Assembly: GCF_018691265.1 (NCBI RefSeq) | Contig: NW_024881278.1 | Location: forward strand, 5,160,001-5,224,000 | Direction of reading: 5' to 3' | DNA length: 64,000 nucleotides | From: Tyto alba | Lineage: Eukaryota > Chordata > Aves > Strigiformes > Tytonidae | Shown: positions 42,719-57,700 of the stretch, one piece after another | How the letters are laid out: each line of letters starts with the position of its first letter | Position numbering within the stretch: the first letter of the stretch is position 1 | Notes under the pieces: model-generated | Told to the model about the DNA's origin: nothing | Database searches by the model: none | The model's input: only the letters and a program-made list of their open reading frames with translations | Position numbers and translations under genes: made by a program

Positions 42719-45700
42719 GTTGGTTCTTTTTATTCCTGATTAGAATGTGTGAACATATGAATGCTTTGCACTACCTTGGAGAAGGTTGTGGTAATCTTGG
42801 GCTCTTTGCCTGAGAGGAAAATTCTTTACGAAATGAGTTATGAAAAATGACTGCTGCTACACTGTGCAATTTTGAGAAATTACAAGTATCATATAACAAT
42901 TGTTGTGGGCTAAATGTTAAGTTTGACTGTGAAAGTTACTTTGTATTCCCTGAAAACACCAAAATCCAGGGCATATTAGCTTCTGCACAGCATGGTTCTA
43001 TCACTTTTGAAGCAGCGCAGCTATGACTGTTCCCTCTCTTCTTTTTTCTCTAATGTAATAAGTAGTGAAGGAGCTGTGGGCAGTGCAGCTGATGCAGTGG
43101 AGGAACCATCTATGCTCCAGACTTTTCTGCCTCATACTTCCTTCCTTCAGCAGAATTGGTAGGGGGATATAAGTGAAAAATTGTGGAGCATGGGTTAAGG
43201 ATAAACCTTCCTTTTTCACTCACTCAAACACATTGTTATTTGGCATCCTTTCTAGCTGATTTTAGTGCTGAAATTCAGTGTTCTTCAATTTTTTCCTAGC
43301 TGTGCACAATCTTTCTTGCCTTTGTTCTTGTATTTGATACTCCTCAACTTGGTTTTGGCTATTTGCTCCTCCTCTGTTTTGGTTCCTTGAGACCTCTCTG
43401 GTTGTGTAGGCCAAATAAACATCTCCATTTACCTGGTCTAATCCCTTGTCTTTATGCTTGTATCTTCTGCTGTCTGTCTTGATTGTTTTACCTTTGTTCA
43501 AGTTTAGACTCTCCAGAATTAATTTTTAACAGCTTTCTTCCTTATCCTTTTCCATTTTCTATGGATCATTTGAGAAGTGTTCATCCTGTATGCCATATTT
43601 TATTCTTTTGCATCTCTACCTGATTTTCCTCTGAGTTGTAACTACACAATGACTGCTGTCTTTGTTACTGAAGACCTTTTAATAAATCTTTCTTTCTGAA
43701 CTATGTCTTGCCTCTGTCTCTCATCCATCCTGAAATTCAGAGACATGCAGGAATTTCTTCTCTCTCCTCACCAGCACATCCTTTAATTTTTGTAGGCATC
43801 TCTATTTATATGAAGTTCTTCCTCTATGTATTTAATTTCACCCTCACCTGTATCTGCTCTCATTTTCTTCTCATACTATACTACCCAACTCACTTCTGAG
43901 TCATCTGGGAGAATGGAGTTGGAGGAATTAAAATCTAACATAATCTGAAATGGCAAAAAGGCAGTAAACATCTATTTTCATTGAATAACCATGGGGCCAA
44001 AGACAAATGCATTTCTGCAAGCCAGGTCTGTAAAATGGTTTCACTCTTCTTAGATGATAAGGAAGTCTGCTCAGCAAAATTCAGTTTCTCTGGATAGCAT
44101 TCTGCGAGAAATAGAGCTTGGAGCTTTTTAATTATGTAGATGTCTTTTGGTATAAATTCCAATATATTAATTACATACACTAAGGCTAAAATGGAGTGAT
44201 TAGTATTACCTTTTAGAATTGGGTTTGTAAGTGCTTGTTACAGCATTGGAGAAAAGAGAAAAAAACAACAACAGTACGATTCCTCTGTTTGTATTAGGAT
44301 TTGATGAAGGATTTAAAAGAATTTCTGAAAAATAATCAAGAAAAGGAAGATTCGGTTTGTTCTGATGCAGTTGATCCACCTTGTAAGAGAATTAGACTTG
44401 GACACACAGAAGGGCCTGATGATCTGAACCACAATGGAGGCCTTCAGCAGGTTCCTTCAGTTAACAGTGAAAATACTGCAACGGAGAACTCATCTGTGAA
44501 GGTTTGCAATGTGTGTTTGGGAATTCTTCAGGAGTTCTGCGAGGCTGACTTTGTTAAAAAGGTAAATAAACATTTATTAATCTTTCTGTGTACTTTTTCT
44601 GGAGCTTGTGTATGTTGGGGCTTACAATATAGAGCTGGTGATTAAAAACACAATGCAGTTAAACAATTGAGAGAAAAATACTGGAAAGCAAACTGAAACA
44701 TTTACCTATTTTGAGTATTTGAAGTGTAGATGGCGCCGTTCAGCTACGTACTGCTCCGTGACGGTGTTGGCAGTGTTACCTCCCCAGCAGCTGGGAAATA
44801 AAATTTGTCAGTGTGACCATATTTTACGCAGGCCTTATCATAATGTAACTTTTTTGAAAAACAGCAGTGCAGGTGCAATGGAATGACTGCCAGGAGCACA
44901 TTTTCCTAAGAGAAGGATTAACAGATACATGGTTACATGAATTTAGGAGATAACCTGAGGTTCAGCTGCTTAGATTACAAGGAAAACCTCACTGTAAATG
45001 GTGACCTCCCTTTACTTTTCTTATGCGAAGGGAAAATGAGGAGTCATCAACTGCTGTGCTCTTCAGCTTAACTACATGTTCCTAATATAGCATGAGTCTG
45101 TCTTTACAATGTACTACTATTTAGAAAGCCACAGAGGAATAAAATGTTTTGGTGATACAACAGATTGTAGATAATGGAGAAAATATGAGTTAGGAGAGAA
45201 TATGGGCATAATGAGTGTTGCAAACATCGTCTTTGAGCAATAAGATTGCTTATGTGACAAACTGAAATATCAGCTAGAAAAATCACACTTGTATTTGAGA
45301 TGTTTAACAGAGTTTTAATAGAAAAGAATTAGGTTTACTAGCATGAATATATCTAAAAATGGGACTAAACAGAAAGTGTAGTATATAGTTGTTGGGCGGT
45401 ACATGATGTTTCTTTTTTGTTTCCATTGGCAGAATTTATATATTTTTACAGAATCCACTTCTAAGACTTGTTTCAGAGTTACTCTCTTAACTAGCAATAG
45501 AAAATCTGATGGCATTTGTTAAGGCACCACAAAACCTGATTATTTTATAAGGAAATTTCCTTATCTGGGTTGTTGATTTTGCCTTGAAAGCTCAGAATTC
45601 AGAATGTTTAACATTCACTAAAATCACTGACGTTTTGGACAACTGCTCCATGTGGGTTTAGGTTTACTTCCAGTAGGGACATCTAGCCATGAGCTCTCAC

Positions 45701-48700
45701 TAGCCTACTTTAAAGTGTTCGATGTGTGTTCTTACTTTATTTCCAGTGGCAAACATGATTTGTTTATGATGAAGAGTCGTCATGAATTGATGCTGTGGAC
45801 ACCTGTTTGTTCTTGTCTTATCCCAGGATCTTAAACCTTTTTATTGTCATAGAATTGTATCATTGCCATGAAGACAGACATTCTGAATCATCTGTTCTAG
45901 CCTTTCGCCACAGTGATGTAATTCATTGCACTAAGATTTTGGTATACAATTGGTCTTAGCCTTAAAATAGCAAATTTGCTTGTTTCGTAGCAACAAGGAT
46001 ACGTTTAGTATCTTTGTAGTAGTAACTTTTTTTTTAGCAGAACAAAAAAGCTTATATTTCAGTAAATTGTTTGGGATTACTCTGGTTTGTATGTTTGGCA
46101 TCTATCTGAATATGTATTAACATGGATTTACAGTGATTACACTAGAATAAAGAGTATTCTGAAAGATTATCAAGTCAGTTCCATTGCTGTGGTTTAATAT
46201 TAAAATCCCTTCTTTACAGGTGTGCCAAAAGGTTAATTCTGCTGACTACCAGTTCACTAGTTTCGTCTTTTCTGTGTCGCTACCCCCACAGCTGTCTGTT
46301 AGGGAGGTAAGTATTTACAGATATTTCTTCATAACTGAAATGCATATTGAAAAAAGTAACTGTGGAATGCACAAGCTGGAGGTGGTTTGATTTTTAATTG
46401 CTATTGTTTCAAAAAAACCTGAAAACACATGCTAGCAGTGAAGTCTGCTCGCCCCTTCCTTCTTGGTGAGTATTATTTTAATTAATAAAGTGTCTAAGTC
46501 GCTTCAGTTTTCAGTTAGCCCAGGAGTTACTTTATATCTGAAAATCTAAAAGGAGGGTTTTTTTAAATCCTCGGTGGATTGTTCCCTTTGGTACAGATGC
46601 CAGCTCTGCTTTGTGGATCTTCTCGGAAAAGGAACTGCACAGCTGGTGCCTTTCCTGAAATAAATGATAATTGGTAGTGCAGAATACAAATGAAGGAATT
46701 TGAAGATGAACTCTTTAGCTGTTCAGCATTTTAAATGATGTGAAAGTACATATTTTAATAGTCACCTGTCTCGGGCATTGTTGAAAGTCTAGATTTGTAA
46801 AACTACATTTTATAGCAGTTGTAAAACTACTGATTTTGATGGCAATTTTAGTCAAACTTAAATTGTTTACATTTCAGTCATTTAGTTATAGAAGATAATG
46901 ATAATATGGAGAAGTGTATAACCCTGGTCTTTTTTTTTTTTTTTAAATTGAGGAAGAATACTAAGCTTATTATAACTTGATCAATAAAGTGACAATATTT
47001 GCTTAGTTGTAAGATGTTTTACAATGTTCCCTTGCTTTCTGATATAAAGTGATGCAAAAATACTATTTTAAAGGGCAACACTTACATCTTTGATAGATGC
47101 CTGCTGTGTTAAGATGTAGTAGGAGCTTGAGTTAACATGGCAGAAAGCAGTATAGGTGATATGAAAAGCTATGGTGGGGCCTATTCTCATGCCACACAGT
47201 TTGATTATAATAATAATCTACTACACCTTTAGTGTTGATTTCTATTGTTAGTTCTGGCATCTTGGGCGCATGCCAGTGTAATAGCTGCATTGTGCTAACA
47301 TATATTCTATTTCTAAGTCTTCTTGAACATAAGATTCTCTCCTTCCCATCTGAACTTAAGCAGAGTTGGTGTGTTTGCTTCAGCTGCCACTGTGTCTGGT
47401 AAAATAATACCAGAATAAATTGCTTTATGCTTTCTGGCTGGATGAACTGCCCTTATTCCCATCTGATTTTATGGTCACCCAAACAGTAGGATATGTCAGA
47501 AAAGCACTAGGCTAGATGAATATATGGATGCACGCGTGTGTGCCCACAATGCTCTTTAAAACTCAAAATGTAGGTCAAAATTATTCCAACTTTATGTCTG
47601 GTGTAATCTTAAGTGTTTAAAAAAAAAGCCTTATTATTTTTAGGGTACTATAGATCAGGTCTTTTCTGTTTCCAGTCTATCTTTGCTAGTCGTTACCGAG
47701 ACCTCCCATTCATTATAGCTTCAGTGAACAAAAAACAAAGTGATGCACAGAATCTTTTGCCCAGAGTCCCAACTGCAATTCCTATGTTATCAAGTTCATA
47801 ATACATTTCCATTATGCATCTTTAGTTTGACAGCTATAGTTTATCTAGCTTTAAAATTACCTTTTTTTTTTTTTGTTTCCTCCCCATAGTGTAGCTATGT
47901 AATGATGGAGGCAGGAAAGAAAAAATTGTTGCTGCTCTTCTTCCTCACCCTCCTTGTGGTCTTTGCCAGAATGCCTCGGTAGAGGGTGTTATTGCATTGC
48001 ATTTCTAGCTCAGTGATGTTCTCATGCTAATCTGAACAAGCAGGGCAAGTGTTTCTGTCTGCTTTTGTGGCAGCCTTCGCTGTAAATAGAAGCAAAAAAT
48101 AATAGTTTGCTTCAGAGAGTTCCTCTAGCTGACTGAAATGTTGATGATACACTGAGACTGTATGGACTTGGAAAGCTGTCTGGGCAAGTGCAGTTGGTAG
48201 AAACCTAGATTTACTACATTATGATAACTTTGTCTTCTAAGTACAGTAAATTATTAGTTTGATACAAGGGATGAGATGTAATTTTTAACCTGCCCATCTG
48301 CTTCACTCAAGGTATCTTGTCCTTATGTTCAAGCAAACAAACGATACTACAGTTCTTGGTACAACCAAGGGCCTAGAAGTTGTGGTGTGGTTTCAGAAAT
48401 GAATAGGTGGAGTGAGATGAGTGAGGAGGAAGCTCCAAAACCAGATCTGTTCTCTTTGGAAACAGTTTCGGTTTCTCTGGGAGCAGGTCTGCATTAGGAA
48501 GTTCTGCTGTCCCTTCTATTCCATCCCTTCAGTCTTGCCAAATGTAGCTGTGCTCTAGCTGAAAGAGTGAAAGTGGGTGATGGTGGAGAAAGAACCTCTT
48601 TAAAATCATGGGCGTTTATTTACCACCTATCCATTTCTCACTTCAAAAAATAATTGGTAAAAACAGTTCCTGTTTTACAGTTACAGAAAAGCAGCCAAGT

Positions 48701-51700
48701 AGTATAATATGTCAAAATATTTCAAGTATCTCAAAATGCTTTGTGTTGAAAAGAGGTCTTTTGTTAAATTCTGCTTTTAATTCTTTGAACTGTACTGTAC
48801 AAGAACATACATAATTTTATCATAAAAGGACACCGCAAAGACAGCCTCCCTTCCATTGACCTTTCGTATGACACACATATTTTCTCTGACTTCTTTTTAA
48901 CAAAAAATCAGAAACTACCTTTTAATATTACCTTCTACTAATTTAATTATGACAGTTGTCATCCTGTCAAGTCTAAAATGTACGATAGGAGCTAAAGAAG
49001 AGCAGGACATAAAATTTACATTGGCATAGTATTTGTATCTGTAATACAAAGAAGCTATCACCTCTTTCCACAAGTAGGATATTTGATTAAAATAAATCAT
49101 AAATACAGGAGTCCCAAGTTTATGTCAGACAACTACATTAGAATATGAAGTGAGTCATGCCCTTCAAAAGGGTGACTGTTAGCTACGTCTGTAGTCTCAG
49201 TTGTGATCCATCATCCTGGTACTTGCTACAAGGACATTGATGCAAATAGCATCTGTAGTCATTACTCCCTGTAGGACTGCATATACCTCATCGTGGAATT
49301 CCCCATCTCGAAGCTCTTTTCTAATACAGAGAGAAAATGCTGTGCCTGGGATTGCACATGATATTTCAACTGTTGCCACTGTGATCCCTTAGATAGCATT
49401 AGAATAATATCCTGCAGCTTGTAATCAATATAGTGCCTGAGCCAGTGTATTTCAGAAATGTATTTGCTGTTAAGCATTGCCCTGCAGGCTTGAGCTCTGT
49501 AATGAGCATTTTTCATTTTCAAACCACTTCACAAACATAAAGTAATTATGAAGTAGAGGGATCTGATCCCCTGCTTCACATACAGCTGGGAGAGAGTAGA
49601 GCAGGGGAATGAAGGCATAAGGAGTAGAGGGGTTTGGCTGGCTTGGTGCTTGAATGTGGTTTGGAATTTGGGATCTTTTGGCTTCTGTGCTCACAGTACC
49701 CTAATCTATGTTTCCTCTTAATTGAAGGGGAAAAGTAATTTCTTTAATTCTCTTTCAATTTCAAAGTAAAGAGAGAGGAGATGAAATTTGACCTGTGGTC
49801 TCATTTTAGCGTAGCTACTTAGATGCAGAAGTTTTCTCTATTTTGTAATTGTATCGCTGTAAAACAGGGGAAAATAATAAGATAAGCCACTTGACTGAGT
49901 ACCAAACCTACACGTGCTTTAAATCAAGGCATATGAGATTTTTTAAATTGTCATTTGTCAAATGCAGATTTCTAGACCCAGTTCTATGGTTGTCATATTC
50001 TCTAGTGCAGAATTATGTTCAAGGAATTTCAATTGGAAACTATTTTTATTTATGATTTTATCTGGGTTATTATGCAAACAAGATTACAGTGTACTTCATG
50101 GTGCTTTGTGAAGCAGTCTTACTCATACTGTCTACATATGCAGAATAATGAATTACAGTGAATTTGAGTAAACAGTATTCCATCAATACAAACTGTATTT
50201 ATTTTGTTCAGTAGTGTGCAGTTTTGTGTATTGAACAAAGTTTGAGTCCTCTCTGCACCATCCCTCTTTCCCCTTAATATTTCTAGCACTGATTTTAGGA
50301 TTCCCTTATTCTTTTAGATATACCAAATGAAGCGTAATAGACATTTTCTTAACTGAGTTGCTCCATCAGCATGCAAGAGAGATCTGTGATGTGGTTCCTT
50401 CTGACATCAGTGAAAAGATGATGTGATGATGTGATCCTGATTCTTTTAGTTCAATACATGTTTTCAAACCTTTTCATTAGAATTATTTCCTTGACAATAA
50501 ACAGCAATTCTTTCTACAGGGTTTGGAGGGAGGTTATTCTTAAAGCACCATGTATGAAGAATGAAAGACAGGGAAGGGATTTAAAATTCTGAAGAATTTA
50601 GATCAGTGGTTTTCACTGCTTTTGAGATACCAACTGTTTTGGACATTGCATATGTATATGTGGTTTTATGACAAGCGTATGGAGTCCTTCTCTGACGCTT
50701 TACTAGTAGTCTGCAGTCCACAGATTGAAAACTACTAATTTTGATTTTTTGCATTGTAGTTGTTTCAAGCCAAACAACTTGATTTTTGGAATTCATCTTC
50801 ACTGAGGGTTGGTGAGACTAGGTGTCCAGATGGTGTATTGACAGTACAGGTTCTACTACTTAAGTGGTGTCCTGCCAGTCTTAATGTATGTTGCTGCTGT
50901 TGTTGTTAGTAGAGGAAGAACTGAAAATATTGTTGTTGTGGTTGCTTCATTGTAAGAATTTTAGAGGGGAGTTTTTCTCATTAATTGCTTTTGCACTGAT
51001 AACCATTCTGTTGAAATGGAAACATTGTACAGGTCTTCTGAACACCCATGTCCAACATCACCTTTTTTCCACTTAATTAAAGACCTAATAGAAAGGCCAT
51101 TTGAGGTCAAAGCTAAAGTTCTGGTTAACTGTAATGCACTTCAGCTCAGTAAGGTATGTTTTCATTGTGGTGCAGAGAATGGCAGCTGCTCTCGGTCCAT
51201 GCAGAGGCAGAATTTAGAGCCTAAAGTGATGAACAACAACTACACTGAAGTAATAGATCATTTTGTAGAATCACTATGTCAGTACAAAGTGAAGTGAGTG
51301 AGACCGCAAAGAGATGCACCTCTAAAATGTTTGGTTCCTCAGAGCAAAGTTTGGGAAGGATATGCTTTTGGAAGCTTTTGGCATAAGCAGTGTTGTTTGG
51401 AAGTCTTCAACTTCTCGATCGTTTTTAATCTTGTTCAAGTCTGTTAGTGTTGCATTGATTTGAAGGCAGTTGCTCCTTTGTGCTTACTTTTGTATTTTTC
51501 TATCGTCCTTTCGTACCGCTGGTAATTTGAATTCTGCTTTGTTATAACCACTGTTAATTCTTATACTGCTGAGTTCCATTTGTTAGCTGGGACACCTAAG
51601 TGATGGTTCATGGTTGTCTTTCCTGGGCAGTGTCACATCTAAGGGGCTTGCTACTTTATGATTCTTTACATATATAAGGCTGCTAGAGGAGAGGAGTAGA

Positions 51701-54700
51701 GTTTGAGGAAGTATTTACAATGCACAGATTGAGGACAATCGAGCATTTGAGCAGGTTGTCCTCAGAGGTGGTGCAGTCACCATCAAGAACTTATCGGATA
51801 GAGCCCTGAGCAACCTTGCCTGATTTCATAGCTGATCCTGCTATAAGCAAAAGGTTGGATAGAGACCTCCTGAGGTCCCTGAATTATCCTATGGTCACAT
51901 ATGTAAAGCAAATATTACTTATTGGAACCTCTGCTCAAAGAAGTGTATCAGGAGCTGCAGAAGCTGGTATTCACAGAGTCTGCACAAAGCAACAGAGGGG
52001 CAATTGGGAAATGAAAAAGGAGAATTCAAGGTTGAATCTGCACATGATTCTCAGATCACATTTTTTCAGCCATTTCTACGTACGCTGTGTGATAAACAAT
52101 TGTTAGTGAACTCAAGTGTTTGCACTAAAAGCTCCCTCTGATTTTTAGAATTATTCCTTCTGTTCTGCAGCTTTCTCATATTAAGCCTATGTCTCCTAAA
52201 CTAAGTGGTGTGCTGTAAATAAGGGGGCAACCCTCAGGGAAAGGGTTCATGATTACTGTAAGACCAAGTATGTCTTTTATTTCATGTTTTTTATAAGGGA
52301 TGATAACTGAATTTGATTTTTTAAAAAAATTTATTTTTATGTCAAATCAGTTTTCATATACCATCCAGACACTTTTTTTTCATTTCTCTGTATGATAGAT
52401 AACTGCTAGCTGCACTTGACTTGGGCTGTCAGAGTCTTTTTCCAGTTACAGTGTTAATAGCAAGTTTCAAAGTGTGTTTACTGCAGCCTGATCTTTTTTT
52501 TAAAGCCAGACAGGATTTGGGTTGAACTGCAAAGCCATGTCTTACAATAAAAACAAACACCAGTTCTGTCTTTCCACTTCTAAAGCAAAAGCTAGATTAA
52601 AATCCTAATACTTCCCTTTTATCCTGAGTTTTTAAAACATTTTTCCTTCTGCTAACAGTCTCTCAAATTGTTGGGAGTTTAAGCCTTAATTTCACTTGCT
52701 TTTTTTTTTTTTCCCTTCCTTCTTCCTGGGCATGGCTGGTGACCTATAGCGTGCTGCTTGGCTGCTGGTAAAACAGGAAATGGGGTGAGTAATTTCTTTT
52801 GGCAACCCTCATACCACTTCTATTGGAGAGTTCTCCAGATTTAGAGAAAGGAGAGATACTCTTACTATAACTTTTTTCCGGCATAGTAGAAATGAGAAAC
52901 CACTCAATGCAGTGGACCTGCTGAGAAATTTGTGTTAAGAGAAAATTTTAACCAAGCAATTAATGCTGTATTTTCAAGGTCAAAACAGTTGCTTTCATAC
53001 AAGGGTACTTCTGCTAACAGTTGTGGAATATGTAGACTCACTCTCTATGTCCTTGACCAAGATTTTAACTTACTTTGTATCTTCAAAACTATTCATAAGG
53101 AAATTCAGAATTGAGATATGCTGTCATTTTTTTTTATTTTTATTTTATTTTCAATTTTATATTTTATATTACTTTATTTTTTTGTCTGTAGCTTTTTCTG
53201 TCTGTCTGACAAGAACTCTTTTATGGAGACACCATTTGTCTAGATAAATGTTGAGCAGGCAAGAAGTTGATTTTTATAGTCTTGCCCAGTTTACTTGACG
53301 CTTATGAAGGATAAGATGGCAGCTGGTTTTTATGTGGTTGTTTGGTTATTTTTTTTTTACCTGGTTTGACCTTAATTGGGGTTTCTTAACTCTTTTGCCT
53401 CATAGTGTGATTATAACTAGCACATAGCATTTCATCTTGGACTGCAGGCTGTCCAACTGTACAGCTTTGAGTTAACTTAATGCTGCTGAGAGGTGCCGTG
53501 GTACCATCTGTGAGCCAGAATATTCTTGTACATGGAAGACATAATGAAATACAGAGCTCTTCATTTTGCCACCATATCAGGTTTAGCTTATCTTAATGGT
53601 GACTGAAAACTGTTAGTCAGATAATGGTGAAAAGTCAGTAGTGTAGTGGGAAAGGTATTAATGCAGTGGGTGCAAGTTAGTTTTGACTCTTCTTTTTTAT
53701 ACCTCAGTGTTTTGAACTCAATTTAAATGCTTGATTCTTTGTCTACTCCAGGACACTCCCACTCCTGGACAAATGAGAACATATTAAAGCCATTTTGAAC
53801 TGATGAATTGTCTTTGTGGGCAAGAAGAAATAAATCCACTTGTCTCAAAGTTAGTTGCGGATACTGAACTAGTCTTTGCTGGAAGCCACCTAGCCTGGAA
53901 GTACCATTTCAAGATACAGAAAGCTAGACTAAAAGATGATGAATCACTTCCTACTTTGAGACTAACTTAGAATCAATTGCTTCATTAAAATGCTTGAGAG
54001 AGGATGAGGCCCTGTAGGGCAAATATTGCCCACACAGCCTACTGCTGGTGCCATTTGTATAGGAGAACATGCTCTTTGCTCTCTAAGTTCCCAGACAAGT
54101 GGTTTGAAATCATATGCTGGCATCCTTACAGGCATCTGCTCCGTTTAACTTCTCTCTCCATAGGCAAAGACACAGGAGTCGAGGCCTGGTCTTGTACCTG
54201 CAGAGGTAGTTGAGCCTGTCCCAGCAAGGTCAAATGAGACTGTCATCTGGGCTTTTCCCTTTGGGAATTTGTGCCCATTGGAGTCATGCCCTCCTTCACT
54301 GAAGGACTAGATTGCCTTTAAACAATAAAAATAAGTCTAACAAGATTTATTCTTTTTTAAACAAACAATTTTTGTGCATCACTCTTTCTCAGCTCTTCTC
54401 CAGGTAGACTCTGGAAAGACTTTTTCAACTTTTGATCTGCCATGAAGCTATGGCATGAGTTTCCTCAGTCCATGTTCTTTTACACATTAAAAAAGGAGAA
54501 TCTGTATTTAAATGTTAGAGAAAAAAAGACTGGCAAACAGAAACAGGGCAAACCAGGATATTACTTCGGGTGGAAGCTGGACAGGAGGCTCCTTAGCAAG
54601 TAGCACAGGTGCTGCCCTGCAGGATCCAGATACTCAGTTTACTTAAGCTGAACTAGATGTTGATTTACTGTCAGAAGGATCTTGCTTCTGCCTTGCATGT

Positions 54701-57700
54701 ACCTTCTGTCTTTCCTGTGTTAACATAAGTGCTTATGTGACCACTGGGAGAGTTGGTCATCTCACTGATCTGCCTGAAAAACAAAACCTTTTTTGGTGGA
54801 TTGAGGTTTGCTTTAAATGGAATCAACGGAGTGGTATTACTTCACCATGCTGTGCAGTGTCAGCATGCAAGTGTTGGCAGGAATGAATGGCCAGGGGTCG
54901 GGAGGAGGCAACCAAGTCCTACCTGTGCTTGAGCTAACTAGCTCAAGTAGCTACACCTTTAGCTACTCCCTGCCAAACTTTTATGTGTTTATTGGGAAGC
55001 ATTTTACTTGGAATCCTGGCCTTCATGTTTCCTCAACACTTCGTTTGTTAATTCAATACAAGATTCAGTGCTGTTATAGGTCTTGGAACAGCCTTTCATT
55101 CTTTCATGCCATGGTCTGTATGGTTAGTACTTTTGTCCTTTTTTATTAGTGCATTGTTTGTTTACCTGGCACTAGTTACTTAAGTTTGTCTTGAAATATT
55201 GTATATCATGTATCTATCTGTCAGACCCCTGTGCAAGTTATTATTTCTTTGTGATTCAGAAATCTGGGCCTTTCCTTGGCAAAGGATGACATTGTTCAGC
55301 TGAAAGAAGCTTATAAGTGGATTATTCACCCCCAATTGTCAGAAGAGTTGGGTGTTCCTGCTGATGGAAAGGTGTTGTATAAATAAGAAACTTCTTTCTC
55401 TCTGTCTGGGTTTTGTTTTGTTTTCTTATGTTTGTGTGTGTATGCATATATATTTATTTATACACTTCTATATATGAAGGGGAAAAAAGTATTTTTTCCT
55501 AACCATTAATCAAGTTACCTTTGCTACATCTCTTGCTCTTGGGCTGCCTGCCTCCTTTTGTCAATGAGACCTTTTCAGTTTTCTTGTTTTCTGGGATCTC
55601 TGTTTTCCAGGGGCTAAGGAATAATCACACATTCCTTCTTTGTTTTCCTGTTACTGCCGGCACTGTTACTGCTCTGTGAAATAAATTGTTCAGGTTGTTA
55701 GCATGTTAAATTCTATGGATAAAATATATTTGTGAAACATACTGAAAGAGGAAAGACTGGTCCTTGTTCACTTTAATGAGTGCTAGAGATAGGCACGTTG
55801 GAACCTGCAATACCTGTAAGTAGGCAATAGAAATATTTTTTCAAACCCTGTTTTCAACTTTCACATTCTGACTAACACTCTTAAAATGTTTCTGAAATGC
55901 ATTGACTGAACATGACATTCAGGTGTTGCCAGACAAGTTCAGAAACACCATCATCTTGGAGGTAAAATTTCTGCAAATATGGATAAAATTCCTGCTGAGG
56001 ATAAGGCAGTCTGCAGTTTTCCCTTGTCATCAGCCATAGGACTGACCCCAGGACTAGACTTACTCAGTCTTTACGTTGATCTATCAGCTTCCATAATAAT
56101 TATAGATTGTCTTTTCCCTGGAGTGCTAATTGAAAGCGTCCTTTTTGTCTTAGTGAAGAAAGAAACACTCAGTTACCCTGAAGATGACCCAAGAAGAAAC
56201 AAACTTCTTACATGCCAAGTTAGCAAGAGCTCTGCAACACTTAGGCACCGAGCCACTCCAGACATCACTGTACCATAAAAGTTACTTGTCTAGTGCTCTT
56301 TATCTACAAGGCACTTGAATATTAGCCAATCTTTTCAATAGCCCTCTTGAGGCATTCTGGTATCTGAATAACAGAAGTAATGAGTGTTGTTTGCCCAAGG
56401 CCAAAGAGGGAATTGGGGGTAGAATTGAGATTACACTAGAGTTTCTGGTCTAGCTGTCAATCCACTAGGACATGTTGCCTTTCTTTGCCCCAAGGCCATC
56501 CAGTCATTGCAAACAAAGCCCCTGACAAAATTTTACAGTGGTGACTACTCAGGGTTTTTATCTTTATGCCACACTATGCGCTGCTCTCCCAGAAGGTTTG
56601 TGAAGTTTAGTGACCGTAATAGGCTTTGAGCATACACTGTCTCTGACTCAGTGCCCCCTGTGCAAAATGGGGCCGGTATCTATGATGTGTAGGTCACTCA
56701 TGTTTTTGAAGTGTTCTCAGATAATCTTTGGTTAATTCAGAAATGCAGATGCTGTTATGACACACGTTTTAATGGTTTTAGATGATGTCATAGAATAAAT
56801 GGGTTACTTTCTCTGTTGTCTACCTCTTTACTGTTTTCCTAATACTACAATAAAGACGCTTGAGAATATCATCCCTGTTTGTTTCTAAAACTATTACCAC
56901 CTTCTTTTTTTTTCTTTTTTTAATGTAGAGTTTGTTTGAAGTTAGCGTGGTCTTTGCTCACCCAGAAACAGATGAAGAGTGCCATTTCCTGTAAGTTTTT
57001 ATATAAATAACAAAAGATCTTTATCTAAATATTGTGCAATGTTGTTGGTTTGGATTTGCTACAGATGAGAATATGCAATGTTTATAAACTAGAATGGGGC
57101 CTGCATCTAAACTTCCTCATATTCAGATAGAGTTGCAGAGATTAAAGTTACACCATCTCTGGTTAATTCTGTGCTTAAAAGCTAATAAACAAAATGATCC
57201 AGAATTTTGGTTTGCACTGGAAGGAGAACTTTCAGATAAGTTGTTCAATTTCAGCCCTTTTCAAAGTCATTACCCTCTTCAATATAGCTGTATCACTTTA
57301 AAAGAGAAATTCAAACCATGTAGTTGCAGGTGGGGGAATCTTTTGGGGTCGTGCTCTTATAGGAGACATGGATGGGAGGGAAGGCTTTAAAGTGAGTTAA
57401 CCCAATTTAGCTAGTTGATTAAAACAAACAGAAGTTCCCTGGCCACTACACATAGTTTTTAGCCTGGCCCAGTAGGTTGCCTGCTATACACAAAGAAACA
57501 AAATATTTCTGTGAATTATAGCTGCCATTTATTCTGATTTCTCAAAATCTAGCTCTAGTATATTCTGGATAATTAGGTTTACTCTTCCTGTTTGCTGATG
57601 CTTCTTGGAAAAATTAAGTTTCACTCAGTTTTGTCACTCGTGCTCCTACTGCAAGTTAAATCCTGGTGTAGAAAGAGGTTTGGCATAGACTTCTCTGTTG

